In this document: piece after piece, positions 22,601 through 34,000 of the stretch
Layout: each line of letters begins with the position of its first letter
Position numbering within the stretch: position 1 is the first letter of the stretch
NCBI RefSeq assembly: GCF_019649055.1
Contig: NW_026570578.1
Location: forward strand, 1 to 38,575
DNA length: 38,575 nt
DNA from: Paramacrobiotus metropolitanus
Lineage: Eukaryota > Tardigrada > Eutardigrada > Parachela > Macrobiotidae
Reading direction: 5' to 3'
The notes under the pieces: generated by a model
Seen by the model: only the letters and a program-made list of their open reading frames with translations
Database searches by the model: none
What the model was told of the DNA's origin: nothing
Program-made: the position numbers and the translations under genes

Positions 22601-25600
22601 ACATTTTAAAAAAAAATCAGCTAAAACGTTTTTCGAATTAAATCTTGAGAAATATTTCCGTTAATTTGAATCCAAAACATCCAGACATCCAAAATAATCC
22701 CGTGAAACTCAACAAATACCTTTTCCCAAATTCCATTAAACTGTTTCGAAATAAAGCTAATTCATTAGGCGGAATTTTCAAAACCAGCTAGAAGATTATT
22801 AGAGAATAAATCCTAATTGATTATTTTTTATAAACTTTTAAAGAAAAAAATACGAACAACCATTCGACAGAGTATTATAGAAACATGTTGAATGTTTAAT
22901 TTCGCACCCCCACATTGACAAATACCCTGTGACTCCACAGCAGCAAATACGCTTTTAATTATCCCCTCGACAGGCCATAACCCACACTTAAACCACCCGC
23001 ACCGCGAATGCACATCGCGTCCTACTATTCTCATTTCCCATCCCCCATTATCCCCGGTTATCCCCCCATCCCCGACCGTCTTACCATCAGCATCCGTCCG
23101 CTCCGTCGGCACCGCGCCCTGCGCATCACCGCTGCCCTCCTCCTCCGTATCTGTTCACACACACAACACAGCCATATTAACCGTCTGCCTCGCGATCGAT
23201 GGCAAGACAGGGATCATCATGCCACTGACCTGATCCCACGTCCTTCTTCTCATCCCGCTCTGCAAGATTACACTGCCAGTGTTTGTCAAAGCAAGAGACA
23301 GGAAGCGAGACCGTACCCCCCAGCTCCATGTCATCCGGCTCCATTGACATGTCGCCTTCCGTGTACGATGTCATTCTGTGGGATCAGAGGAAAACAAGAG
23401 TTGGGCTGGCAACTGTCATGTTCGATACATTCTAATCCATGTGTAAATCTTAGTCTTACCAACAGTTACCATCACAAAATTTATTACTAATTTCTGTATC
23501 CGTAAAATATTCTTCCTACATATTATCAAAAATTTTAACGCAAATTTATTTACGCAGATTTATTTACTCTAACGGTCTTACTGCAAACAGCAAAGCCAGC
23601 GCGACAAACTGATTTCGGTGATTGTCGGAAACACAGTGACTGTAGGGGCGTTGTGATTAAAAAAAACGTTGTGGTATACAGTAAGTTATGCTCTCGCGAC
23701 ATATGCCGAAGTATGAAATCGTAGAGCAACGGCATGTCCAACTAGTGTGTCTGGTAAGTACGAGTAGTGAGTGCTGCCGTAAAAATATAAAGACAAATCT
23801 GCACAAAATAATTTCTTTTTATGTAGATAACTTTGCAAGTTATTACTATTTGCACTAAAAAAAAAATTCTAAACGGAAAACACTTGGAGAAAACAAGAAT
23901 CATGACACACAGCTGAGCAAACTCCTAGTTTTAAAAAATAGGTTCCTGGCCCGGCTTTGATTAGAAAATATAATCCATAGATTAAAATAAAAAATATATT
24001 CAAAAAAATACGTGTAAAACAGATGGAAGTTTAAATAAACTGCAAGACCATGAGACATTGAAAACCAGACATTAAAATGTCGATGACGCACGAGCACAAT
24101 CCACCCATGAAAACCGCAAAACTTTGCACCTAACAATTAGACATCTCTCTAGTTACAGCAACTATTGCTCTATGCAGTTTATTTACAGAAACAGATATTC
24201 CACAAGAAATCAATTCCAGAATACATTCTTGTTGAAGTTGTTTTCAAATCAACACGATTGGCAGATGAAGGATTGCTTTCGTTGAAAATTTCTGTTAAAT
24301 TAATTCTATTAATTATTTCGCTTACAATTTACAGACATATCCCAGCGAATAAGGACACTATCCAAATTTACCTCCTGGGCAGAATGTTGGTGAAGTTGGC
24401 GCTCTGCAGCGGCGCAACGCTCCCCGGGCTGGCGTGCGCCGCCCGCACCGTCTGCTCCATGGAGTTGAGTAGTTGGCGGCCCCGCTGCGCGAGTCGCGCC
24501 TCCACATCCTCGTCGTCCATGTCGATCTCGGAGGCCTGCGAGGCCGAGGACAGCGGCTCCTTCACGAAGCCGTTCTCGTCACTGTCGCATCATACAACAA
24601 GACCAACATTGACATTAGCGCGTGCCAATCATTTCTCCGCTACAATGCCGCTGCATACATGTTATTGGCGCCGAGTAAATACCGCGTCCTTTCCAGATGC
24701 TCCACGTGCGTCTTGAACAGCTACATTATAAAAGCCAATGTTGACATAAATGTAATAACCTCGATCAATCTCTTCATTCATTCGAAACATTTCCAAATAA
24801 ACATCAATTAATTTCCGCAACATAAACTGCTATTTTACCAATATTTTCATAAATCTCATCGCTAAAAACTATTGCACATTTTCCGTTGATGGCGATATAT
24901 AAGAGCACTTCTTCTGAATTTAAGAAAACATTAATCCGAAATTATTGACAGATTTATGCCGAATTATTTTTATCATTCCTTGTCGCACCTGAGAATATCG
25001 GTCATGGAGTTTGTCATATTCTTTACGGGTTTCTTTTTCCTTCTCTTCATAACGCATCACTAGAAGAATCGATTAAATCGTTATAATGGCAGAGTAAAGC
25101 GGCGGAATTAATTATGCACCCTGATCGGCGGCGCTCTTGGACTTGACTTCCATAATGCGGACAATGGCCTCCAGACTGTCGCTCTTCTCCTGCAGTTGCC
25201 GCTTCTCCTCGTCCAACGAGTCTTCCACCTCCACCACTTTCTGCATAATCAATATTATCAGTATTATTTGCAAAAAATCAGTGTTATCAGATTATTATAC
25301 CCGTAACAGATGAAACTGTCCAAAAACGTTCTCAAAATTAAGAAAAAACAAAGACAGAATCTGCGCAATATTAGTCATACACAGCACCGGAAACTGTGAG
25401 TTTTTACAGTCACAGAAAAAAACCGGATACCACAAACAACACAAAATTCTTTCAAAAATTATCTCCATATTGCGAGAAATCACCAACAAGTAAAAAATAA
25501 CAGCGTGTAAAGAATGAAAACAAAATTTCCGATGTACAGTACAGAAAAGTCTAAGAAAACCAGTAAAACTGTAAACAATTTAAGGAAAATCAGCCAGCCC

Positions 25601-25973
25601 CCACATTTTCCGAGTAGGCATTTCAAGAATAACAACAGAAAAATGTTTGCAAAAGTCGGAAGTTTTTTAAATGGATTTTTTTTCAAATATTTTTGCATCA
25701 GAAATCGGAAAGTAAGGAGCAACGGACCTGTTGGAAGTGTTTGCGCTGGGCCTTCTCGCGGTCGTACTGCGTGATGAGCTGCTCGTTGTCCTCGCGCAGC
25801 ACCTCCACCTCGGCGCGCCGCTCCTCGTTCTCCACGCAGCTGGCGTCCAGCAGTTCCAGCGCGTTGACGATCAGCGGCATCAGCCCGTCCGCCACCTTCT
25901 CGTCGTACTTGCCCATCAGCTTCTCGAACTCCGCGTAGATGGCCTGCGCCAGATTCTGCACCTTCTCCGCCAT
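13733..25973 (-). CDS. JIP3/JIP4 (Sunday driver/UNC-16) scaffold protein, 23 exons, 1120 residues
   Basis: This is the JNK-interacting scaffold that links kinesin-1, dynein/dynactin and Rab/Arf GTPases to vesicle cargo and binds MAP kinases. I assembled 23 GT..AG exons from the ATG at 25971-25973 to the TAA at 13733-13735, totalling 3363 bp; every junction keeps the frame. The domain order is that of the family: N-terminal RH1 (residues about 1-85), coiled coils, leucine zipper (about 280-370), RH2 (about 372-405), linker, and a C-terminal WD40-like propeller (from about 580) ending with RSHLIVWQ. The length is close to fly and worm orthologues. The start is chosen because MAEKVQNLAQAIY aligns with the family start and no in-frame ATG lies upstream. 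A possible 5' UTR acceptor precedes it (near 26000). A truncated, broken copy lies downstream. Orthology to JIP3 versus JIP4 is not meaningful in invertebrates, which normally have one gene. Confidence 0.95.
14145..14152. repeat. 8-bp target-site duplication CTGTCAAT, left copy, outer hAT element
   Basis: Identical to 15489-15496, which abuts the other end of the element. Confidence 0.88.
14673..14680. repeat. 8-bp target-site duplication TCCCAAAT, left copy, nested hAT element
   Basis: Identical to 15292-15299. Confidence 0.88.
14681..15291. mobile_element. hAT-type miniature transposon nested inside the outer element
   Basis: This begins TAGTGTTGGGTAGTA and ends with the complement of TAGTGTTGTGCTACTAAAT, flanked by identical 8-bp TCCCAAAT (14673-14680 and 15292-15299). 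Its right end is clearly related to the left end of the outer element, so both belong to one family. Its subterminal regions are full of TTTACTTACT runs; the centre is GC-richer. Confidence 0.9.
15292..15299. repeat. 8-bp target-site duplication TCCCAAAT, right copy, nested hAT element
   Basis: Identical to 14673-14680. Confidence 0.88.
15489..15496. repeat. 8-bp target-site duplication CTGTCAAT, right copy, outer hAT element
   Basis: Identical to 14145-14152. Confidence 0.88.
19876..20398 (-). CDS. JIP3/4 exons 12-13: disordered linker and entry to the propeller
   Basis: Exons are 20198-20398 and 19876-20119, residues about 428-576. Exon 12 is rich in S, P and G and probably disordered. 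Exon 13 contains GRVQAFGWSVP and PLYSRPLVEKDPDMK, which match the conserved stretch before the beta-propeller. Exon 13 ends in phase 0 and joins IWCAVG in exon 14. Confidence 0.92.
20839..22084 (-). CDS. JIP3/4 exons 9-11: leucine zipper and RH2 domain
   Basis: Exons are 22027-22084, 21880-21936 and 20839-21171, residues about 279-428. Heptads run through NNDLLATKNALNVVKDDLIA and ENASLQEVKNKLKERIVNLE, matching the JIP leucine zipper that binds kinesin light chain, dynactin or Arf6 in vertebrates. QKRFTRVEMARLVQEKNKYK at about 375-394 is the RH2 motif, the site used for phospho-Rab8/Rab10 binding in vertebrate JIP3/4. Exon 11 ends with FFKFF, joining SGLF in exon 12, which also matches the family. 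Confidence 0.95.
22175..24720 (-). CDS. JIP3/4 exons 4-8: acidic linker including a 24-nt microexon
   Basis: Exons are 24683-24720, 24372-24581, 23317-23375, 23085-23150 and 22175-22198. Exon 4 carries the conserved VEHLERT end of the first coiled coil. Exons 5-7 encode a low-complexity acidic linker (residues about 159-270) as in other JIPs, poorly conserved and rich in D, E, S and M. Exon 8 is only 24 nt and encodes ASGRFPF; it is needed to join exon 7 to exon 9 in phase. It is the least certain exon, being supported by splice sites and frame only, and may be optional because 24 nt is a multiple of three. Confidence 0.8.
24989..25973 (-). CDS. JIP3/4 exons 1-3: RH1 domain and first coiled coil
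   Basis: Exons are 25728-25973, 25120-25240 and 24989-25059 (phases 0, 1, 0), encoding residues 1-146. Exon 1 has the RILP-homology 1 segment; the family signature LREDNEQLITQY sits near its end. In vertebrate JIPs this region is a helical dimer that binds the dynein light intermediate chain. Exons 2 and 3 continue a charged coiled coil (EEKRQLQEKSDSLEAIV, KEYDKLHDRY). Confidence 0.93.
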
Positions 25974-27973
25974 CCTCAACACTCCTCTTCACTTACACAC
26001 CTACAAAATTCACAGTTTCACAAAAATACCCATTAAGGAAGTAAACAAGTGATATCCAATACAAATACACACCAAGTATAAAAATGCGCGAAGAATATTA
26101 CAAAAAAATTTAGAAACAAATAAACGAACCGTAGCTTTTTACAGCCACGATTTCTGCTGTTTTTGTTATAAACATTTATCGGCATCTTAAACCAAAATAA
26201 AAAACTGAAAAAAAGGAAGAAAAATCGCGTGAAAATTTAAGGTTTTATTAGGAACGTAAACGAAGCCATGAAAGGATAAAAACGATAAGGAATATTGTAA
26301 TAAGTAAATATAAGAGTAATAAGACTAGAAGTTCCACTGCAAAAGGCAAAATGGGATAAAAATCAAAATAAACAAATTAAGTACAACCAGCAACCGCACA
26401 ATTCTGAGCCAAGATAGTTGTAAATCATCTAAATAATTACCAGAAATCACCTTTTCAAATCTCAACCGAGTGAATCCGAGACAAATCAACAAGACACGCC
26501 AAAACTCTGCTCCACAGAAATGACACAATGAAAAATTCCGCTCGCGCGTTCCATCAAGATTCGTGTCATGACTGCCATCCACACAAAATAAAACTCTCAA
26601 TATGCTACAATACTGTCATGCGAGGGTCAAAAACAAGGAAACAGTAGTCCAGAAATCGTTTCCTGCAACCAGTGTTGTGCGAGTGATGAGTGTGACGCGG
26701 AATGGTCGATTACAATCTCCGCGCACTGCTCGTACACACACGCGCGTTCTGCGGTCGGATCTCCACGCATCCACGTGACTTTATTATGGTTCAGTCTGTT
26801 TTCTTCACGCGGCTCATTTAACGAGTCATACAGCCCGCAGGTTGCTGTGATAAAACCGATCAGATCATGCGATAACGATGCACAAATACGTACAATTCAA
26901 CCACATTCAGTCATTCACTGGCTAAATTAAAGCTCATTAAAAATTCAAAATTCATGCTATGAATGATAATAAATCAGAAATCAGATAAAGCGATCTCTGT
27001 AAAAGATTAAAATCACCGATTATGCGGGCAATATCACATATGGATCTCTGAAACAGATAAAATAAGATAAAAATGGATCAAATCATTGCGCCCGAAATTT
27101 ATTCAAATCACGACCAATCTTTCTAATGAGCGGGATGGAAAATGGGAGCCGAACCAGGATTTTTTACCTCGTCAGCAAACTTCGTAGTTCGATTTCTCAT
27201 CGCCACAAGTTGGGAGCGGAAATGAGTCAAATGGCATAACCAAATATTGCTCGTGCTTGTCGTTTCCCTGTAGTCTATCACCGTTCGACCCTCTTAGAAT
27301 ACAGGGTATTCTCCATGATCATCTACATTAGTAGCGTAGTGAGCCGAACTGCATAATTATCAGCTTCGGCTCACCCCGCCACCGACCCAATCGCAATCCA
27401 AAACATTCTTGATTCTGGATTTTCATTTGCCAGTTTTTCACTGGCCCTTTTTCTTCCAGACGTGTTTCATGAATTTAAGTTATCCGCTATAATTTCATCC
27501 TGTATAAGAATTGTGTTGGGATTCGTGATGCGACGTTAACAGCGACGGAGTCGTAGCAGGTCGTCGTCAGCCTTTTCGGATAGACGAGCAGCGTCGCCAC
27601 GGTCGCCAGTGTAAACGCACCTGCCCGCCGTTTGCCTCGGGTTGCTTTCTCACACGGCTGTTCTTTGCAGGATAATAGTTGTTGCGGTTCGCTAGCCAAA
27701 TTCACCGTCAAGAAGCTGAGGAGTTCTGCGGATCCGTGGTCCACAGCGTGACGGGTGTCGTCCGCGAACCCAACAATCAGAACACTGAACGTAATGAAAA
27801 TTATAGTGCCTCTGCTCTTACCAGTTCCTGCATGACTTTCGTTACTTTCTCACTCTATCTGATATTTCTGTGAAAAAAAAAGCATTTATTTTCACGATTT
27901 GCTGCCATTTTAACACTTTTTTCGTGTCACGGTGCAGAAGTTATAGGTTGTGAAATTTGTGGTGTTTTTGCAG
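25974..27973. promoter_or_regulatory. Divergent intergenic region between the JIP3/4 gene and the unknown plus-strand gene
   Basis: The two genes are transcribed away from each other, so both promoters should lie here. I see no unambiguous TATA box or other core element. The stretch around 26640-26780 is GC-richer than its surroundings, and 27490-27830 has short open frames on both strands without recognisable products. A pyrimidine tract and CAG at 27971-27973 end a probable 5' UTR intron of the plus-strand gene. Confidence 0.4.
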
Positions 27974-28031
27974 CGAACTTCCTTGGGAATCCAGACCAGT
28001 TACCAGATCAGCAAGACTGCAAGAGATAAAA

Positions 28032-31000
28032 ATGGAAAACAGTGAGTTTTACTTTTCTTTCAAAAATTGTCTTCAGATTTCTTACTGTATTTGCTGTTTA
28101 CGGTTGGTCGTAATTGGTCGTATATTTAATAATTCATTTTACTGTTTACTGTGTATTAATGATAACTTTAATTTTTAGTATTGCGTCTCACTGCTGCTTT
28201 TTAATTGTAAGCGACTGCAGAATACAAATCAGTATAATTATGATATTTATCAAAACCTATATACCTCTAATTATTCCGGTTGTTTGCGGACGTATCGGTT
28301 TCGGTTGCAAAATTCCATGTCTTTTGGTAAACCGTAAATTATTCAGTTATTAATTAAAAAATGATTTATTTGATTAATAGGGGCTTATTTTACTTGTAAA
28401 TTTTGTAGCAGTATTTTGGCATTTTTGTGTGATTTTCAGAGAATGCGGCTCGACAACCGGCCCGAGAAAGCCCACACGTCACGGCAACGCCACCGAAGAC
28501 GGAAACCGCTCCCGTTGCACGAGACGAGAGAGCCCACAAAAAGCCGAAGAAATTAAAAATCCATTCAAAGCCAGCGGCAGCGCTTTCAATCGCGAGGGAA
28601 TCGATTTGTCGCAGTCCCTGACAACAGGAACCACGGAAAAATCGCCACAGACTTTGGAGAAATTGCCGAAACTTCCAAAACTGACGGAAAAAACCCCGAA
28701 AGCGTCGCAGAGTGGAAAACAACCGGAAACTGCTGCAAAATCACCAAATACTCCGCAGTCCGTGGAAAAATTGCCAGAAATCGAAAAATCTGGATTCGGA
28801 TCCGGGTCAGCGGTCACTCATCTGCCTCCGGTATCTAGCCTCACTCCGGCCGCACTGTCCTTGTCCAGCTGGAAAGTGGGTGGAGGAGTGTCAAATATTA
28901 AGGTTAGTCGCGCGCCATTTCGAAAATGGCTCGAAAGTTAAATATCGTAAAAAATGGCTCAAAAAAGCCACTTTTCTACGCTTTTCTAATTTAATTTGCG
29001 GTGCGCCAGCGCCAGCTCCATTTTTTCGCGCCAGGTCCCGGCGCACTGTTTTCCCGTTTTATCCCTCCGGGCAGTTGCTCGAGCCCGGAATTCATTAAAT
29101 TTCCTTAATTAAATTTTTCAGCTTTGAAGTTTTCGTGAAAATTAAACGGGCAGTAAATAGAGAATGAGTTTTACAGAAATACATGTTAACCATGAGGAGA
29201 ACGCTCATGTGCATTACGGCATGGTAGCAATATTAAAGCTGGCGCCTATTGATGTGCCACTATGTAGCCAAACAGGGATTAAAGAGACGGGGTGGTGGTC
29301 ATTTTTGGGATGCTAATAATTGCCCGATGAAAACTCTACAAATCGAAATTTTTGCAGGCTGTGGCTACAGCAGGTCCGCATCAGCAACCCGGCCAGCTGG
29401 GAGACTCTGAAGAAAGTGGGAGTAAGTCGTCTGTATAGGTGTACAATTGCGTTAGTATGTATATGCTGCGTAGATGGTAAAGTAGTAAGATGATTGTAGT
29501 TCAAAAAGTGTTCGGGCGATTTTGAATGAAATTAAAGCTTTAATTATTTATAACAGTTCTCCCCGAAAATTTTCTGTTGTTAAACATAAAAGTAATAAAA
29601 ACACTGAAAATTATGTTTCGGCTGTGTTTAATTTATTTATATAAATTTGTGTTGAATTCTCAGTTTCTTTTCATTTATTCTTTTCATTGTAAATTATTTG
29701 ATTTTAATAATAAAATGTGAATCATCTGCAACTTTGATTTCACCCAGTTAAGAGATAGGGCGGTATCCCTAGAAGTGAGATAATCGTTTCTCGTATGGTC
29801 AACGAGTTTTTCTTCTGCCGGTGTTTTCCATAGCTTCTTTAGCTTAATTGAATACCGTAATTATCGAATTTGCCGCACTGGGCGGCAAATAGTTCGAATA
29901 TTTCGGGGAAGTGCGCTTATTTCGGGGGAGGGGTGCCCTTATTTTTCAAGCACCAAATTTTAAAACGGGCCGTTATTTTTCAAACATTAAATTTCAGAAG
30001 GGATCATTATTTTTTCCAAACAACAGCGCATCCTGCTCTACCGAAACTGAGCGCAGTAGTTACCGGGCATATGGTTAGCTAGGAAGTAGTAGCATTACGG
30101 AATTACACAATTTGCTTGCAAAATCCTGGTATCTGGAAGTTAATATTTGCCAGCATTTACCACCGCCTTTTTTACGCCCGTTTATCGATTGTAAGTGAAA
30201 AAGTCGTTAGCGTTTAAAAATCTAAAAACGCAAATTACCGTCTGATTACCGGTTTATTAGGCTTAACATTTAATTACGGCACCGGGTGCCGTAATTATTA
30301 TTACAGGGGGGGGGGGCACAAATTCGATAATTACGGTAACTTTATATATAGAGAGGCATACGAGTAGCCGATAATGTAGGGAGATAAATTTTGCGACTTT
30401 CTATTACAATTTAACAACAATATTTTGCGTTATCGGCTCAGCTGGATGCTCCTTTGCGCCTAATCCTTCGTGTTTGCATTTTTTGCAGAATATATTCATC
30501 TGGTCGTCATCGAAATAGGTAAGTGTGCAAATCGTTGCACGTGGCTGCGAATTTTTGTTGTTGTTAAAGAAAAACAACATTTTTGTATTAATTCTACAGA
30601 ACCGACTGCCGCTGGTGGATATGTCGAGGAAATAGCCAGCGGAACTTCGCGCCGCTTGCTGGAAAAATTTAAAGTAAGCATATGAAAAAGCGGAATAAAA
30701 ATTGTACGAGTAGCAATTAGTGTCGTGATAACTGTAGTGCAGTGGCTGGCTGGCTGCGCATTACCTATGCGTTATAACCAGCCTTACATTCAGTAAATAA
30801 TTCATTCAGTTAAATTGGGTATCATTTTAATTATTGTCCACCGCTGGCATTCTTGTACATTCATTCAGACGATCAGGTTATTGTTAATTTGTAATGAAAT
30901 TTCCAAGCGGAAGTTCTACCGGCAATAGCTACGAGATTTGAGTCGGATAAGTGTATGATGTGATTGCGAGCAATTTCTGGAGTGGATTCTTTGTACTGGG

Positions 31001-34000
31001 ATCAAAAACAAGAGGACGAGCCTGTAGTCATAAAATTCATTACTGTACCAGTTCAAAATGGCCAAAAAATAGTAGAAATCGTAGTAAAGTGGCTCAAAAA
31101 AGTCACTTTTCTATTGTAATTTTCGGTGCGCCAGCGCCAGTTCCATTTTCTCGCGCCAGCTCGCGGCCCACCGTTTTCTCCTTCGGGGACGGAAGGGAGG
31201 AGGCGCCTCACGACGGCGCTGCTGCCACGTACATTAACAAATGAGAAAACCGTTAATTTTATTATTATTCGCACCGCGTTGTAGGATATTATCTGGATTA
31301 ATAGAAAAGTAGCAGTAGTCTGTTCCTGCTATTTTCCTAATAATTTGTATAATGAAAGAACTTGTTCTGCTTCGTAGATCTGGGATGAATTTTCGTCCAG
31401 TGAGGTTCTCGATCCGATTTTGTCCGGCGCACCAAACGAACTGGGTGGGATTGTGTTGGCCATCCCGGTTCGGGGTGACGTCAACCGTATGGCGGCTTTG
31501 CCAGAGTAAGTGCAAGCCTGCCCGGAAGCAAGAATTTATCTGTACCCGTGGTCTAAGAGACAATGGAGACCGGAACTTGCGTATTTCTGCTTTTTCCATA
31601 TCGCACCCATTCCCCAATTTTTGACCGTTTTTTCCACCCATTTCCATTCCATAATATTTGGATTAAACCCATTTCCTTCCATTCCAGATTCTAGTGAATA
31701 TTAAATTCATCATAATTATTTTCCTTATAATTATGATTGAGCTCGTCATAATTAAAAGTTGATCAGTTTTACTTATGATCAGCATAATGAAAATTACAAC
31801 CGTTTTAATTCTGCTGGAGCATAATTAAAATTTTGCAATTTTAATTTTGCTCATCATAGTTAAAATTCAGTTTCCTTTTGATTAAGCAGATTTATAATAT
31901 TATTCTTAATTTGACTCATAATTAAGCTTCGGTATAATGAAAAATGACTTCGGTATAATTAAATTTTAATTATGCTCAAGCTTAATTAAAATTACAAAAT
32001 TTTAATCCTGCTCCAGCATAATCAAAATTGCCATAATTTTAATTGAATTAATCATTTAATTGTGTTGAATCATTTAATTATTGACTTACGTTTAATTCCC
32101 AGCATAATTTAGAGTTTAATTAATCACTGCCAAATTGCGTGCTCCATTTCTAAAATAAAGATATTAAATGTAGATCTAAGAACTTGCGTATTTTGGCTTA
32201 AAAAATTACTTGGGGATCAATCAGCTTTTCGATCGAAGCAGGCAATTTTTCACACATTTTTTTATGCTAGCATTTTAAAACTGACGTAATTCGGCGCGAA
32301 GTGCAAACAAAGGTGCCGGTGGTTTTTTCCTTAATTTTGTCAGCCTGGTTGCTTGTAAAAACGCAGTAATTCGTCATTCTTATCCTACAATCTAAATTCC
32401 CATTTTTTTATTTTCCCCATCCATTTCCATCCATAAACGCAGTTTGCCTATCCATGATATTTTAATATGGAAAAATTAAAAAAATGGAAACAGCTATCGT
32501 AGTATAGTGGCTTTGGAAATGGCCGTGTTGGGGATAAAATGTGTAAAGCATGCACGTCTTCCACATAAATTGCAAATTTTTTCTTTTGCATGCTTAGTTT
32601 GTTTAATGGAGCAATGATGCTCACACGTGTTGGATTTTAGCGATAGTTGTTTTTTCTTACTGCAGAACATGTAATGCCCGTATGAACGACAAGGCTGTTA
32701 CGGGAGTCAAGATGCTCTTAGCTGAGGTTGTGGAGCCGGAAATGCAAGCCGGTGAGTCAAATAATTACCAGTTTTCAACTTTATTGACCTTGAGTATAGT
32801 GGACAGTGTCATAAACGCAATTTAAATTTTTATTTGATTTTTTTGTGTAAATTAGCGACTCGAAATTTATCCAGTTAATGAGTTAAATTTCGAATTACTT
32901 TTATTTAGTTTTGTTGCTAAATTCTGTTATTCACCATTCACAATTTTGCGTTTATCCATTTAAATTTCGAAGTAATTATACTTAATAATAATTTTATTCT
33001 TGCTGGATTTAAACACATTAAAATGTTGTATGGAAAAAGTTCGATTTTTTGTGAATTCTCATGCTTCGATTTCTTTGAAATTATTTGAATATTAACATTT
33101 TTTTAGGTAGGGATTTCTTAGAGGCAGAAATAAGTCATGAAGGTTACTCTTGTTTCGCCTTTTACCGTTTCGCGAATGTAGGGATCCGGCGATATTGACT
33201 CAAAACTCAATGTTTTTCATGAACGCTGTAAAACTAAGTTGATTTAAATAATAAGCAGATAATCGCTGGTGAATAGATCGATAGGTAATGAGCGACGATA
33301 GGTTGTTTCATCTGGAGGTCGCACGAAAATGATACGAAAACTCACGAAAAGTCAAAACGGGAACTCTAGTTCACCATCATAAATTTTAAAGCAGTCGTGT
33401 CTGGTTGTAGCCATTTCGATTCTGAATCGATGTAATGTCTAAACGGATAATATATAAAGTTAATCGTTATCGAAAATAAGTACAGTAAGTATTATGTGAC
33501 TCCAGTTCAGAAATATCTGCATGGTTTGGAATTTCTGTCATAGATAAAAAACTCCCATTTCCCTTTACGAAAGGGGTTTTGGAGAAGCGTTCCGGATTCG
33601 ACGATGCCTTCGTGAAGGCGCATTTCCCCCGTGTGGCCAAGTTGTTGGGTATTAAAGGTAAGTCGACCAGGTTTCGATCCTGCAGTGCGCCTTTTCCCAG
33701 CTATCATGCTGCAACGTACGTTGCAACGTCAAGCCAACTTGGCACAATTATAAAAATTTCTCTACTTTTACCAATAAAGTACAAAACTTTGCTTAACTAT
33801 TGCGTGATAGTTCTTGGTCTGTAGCACATTCTACAATTTTATTTCGAGGCAAAGAGCTGAATTTTTAATTTAATTTTTTGTGAAATATCGCACTGCTTTT
33901 TGAGAGATAATCCAGCTCATTCGAGAATATTGTAATTTTAAAATTCGAGGAGGTTGGGAATTATCAACTAATGGGGTATTTTTTTCTAACTGTCTCTTCT

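Noticed and set aside
27487-27744. 85-codon minus-strand open frame between the divergent genes
   Set aside because: No recognisable family and open frames on both strands; equally well explained by local GC-rich composition.
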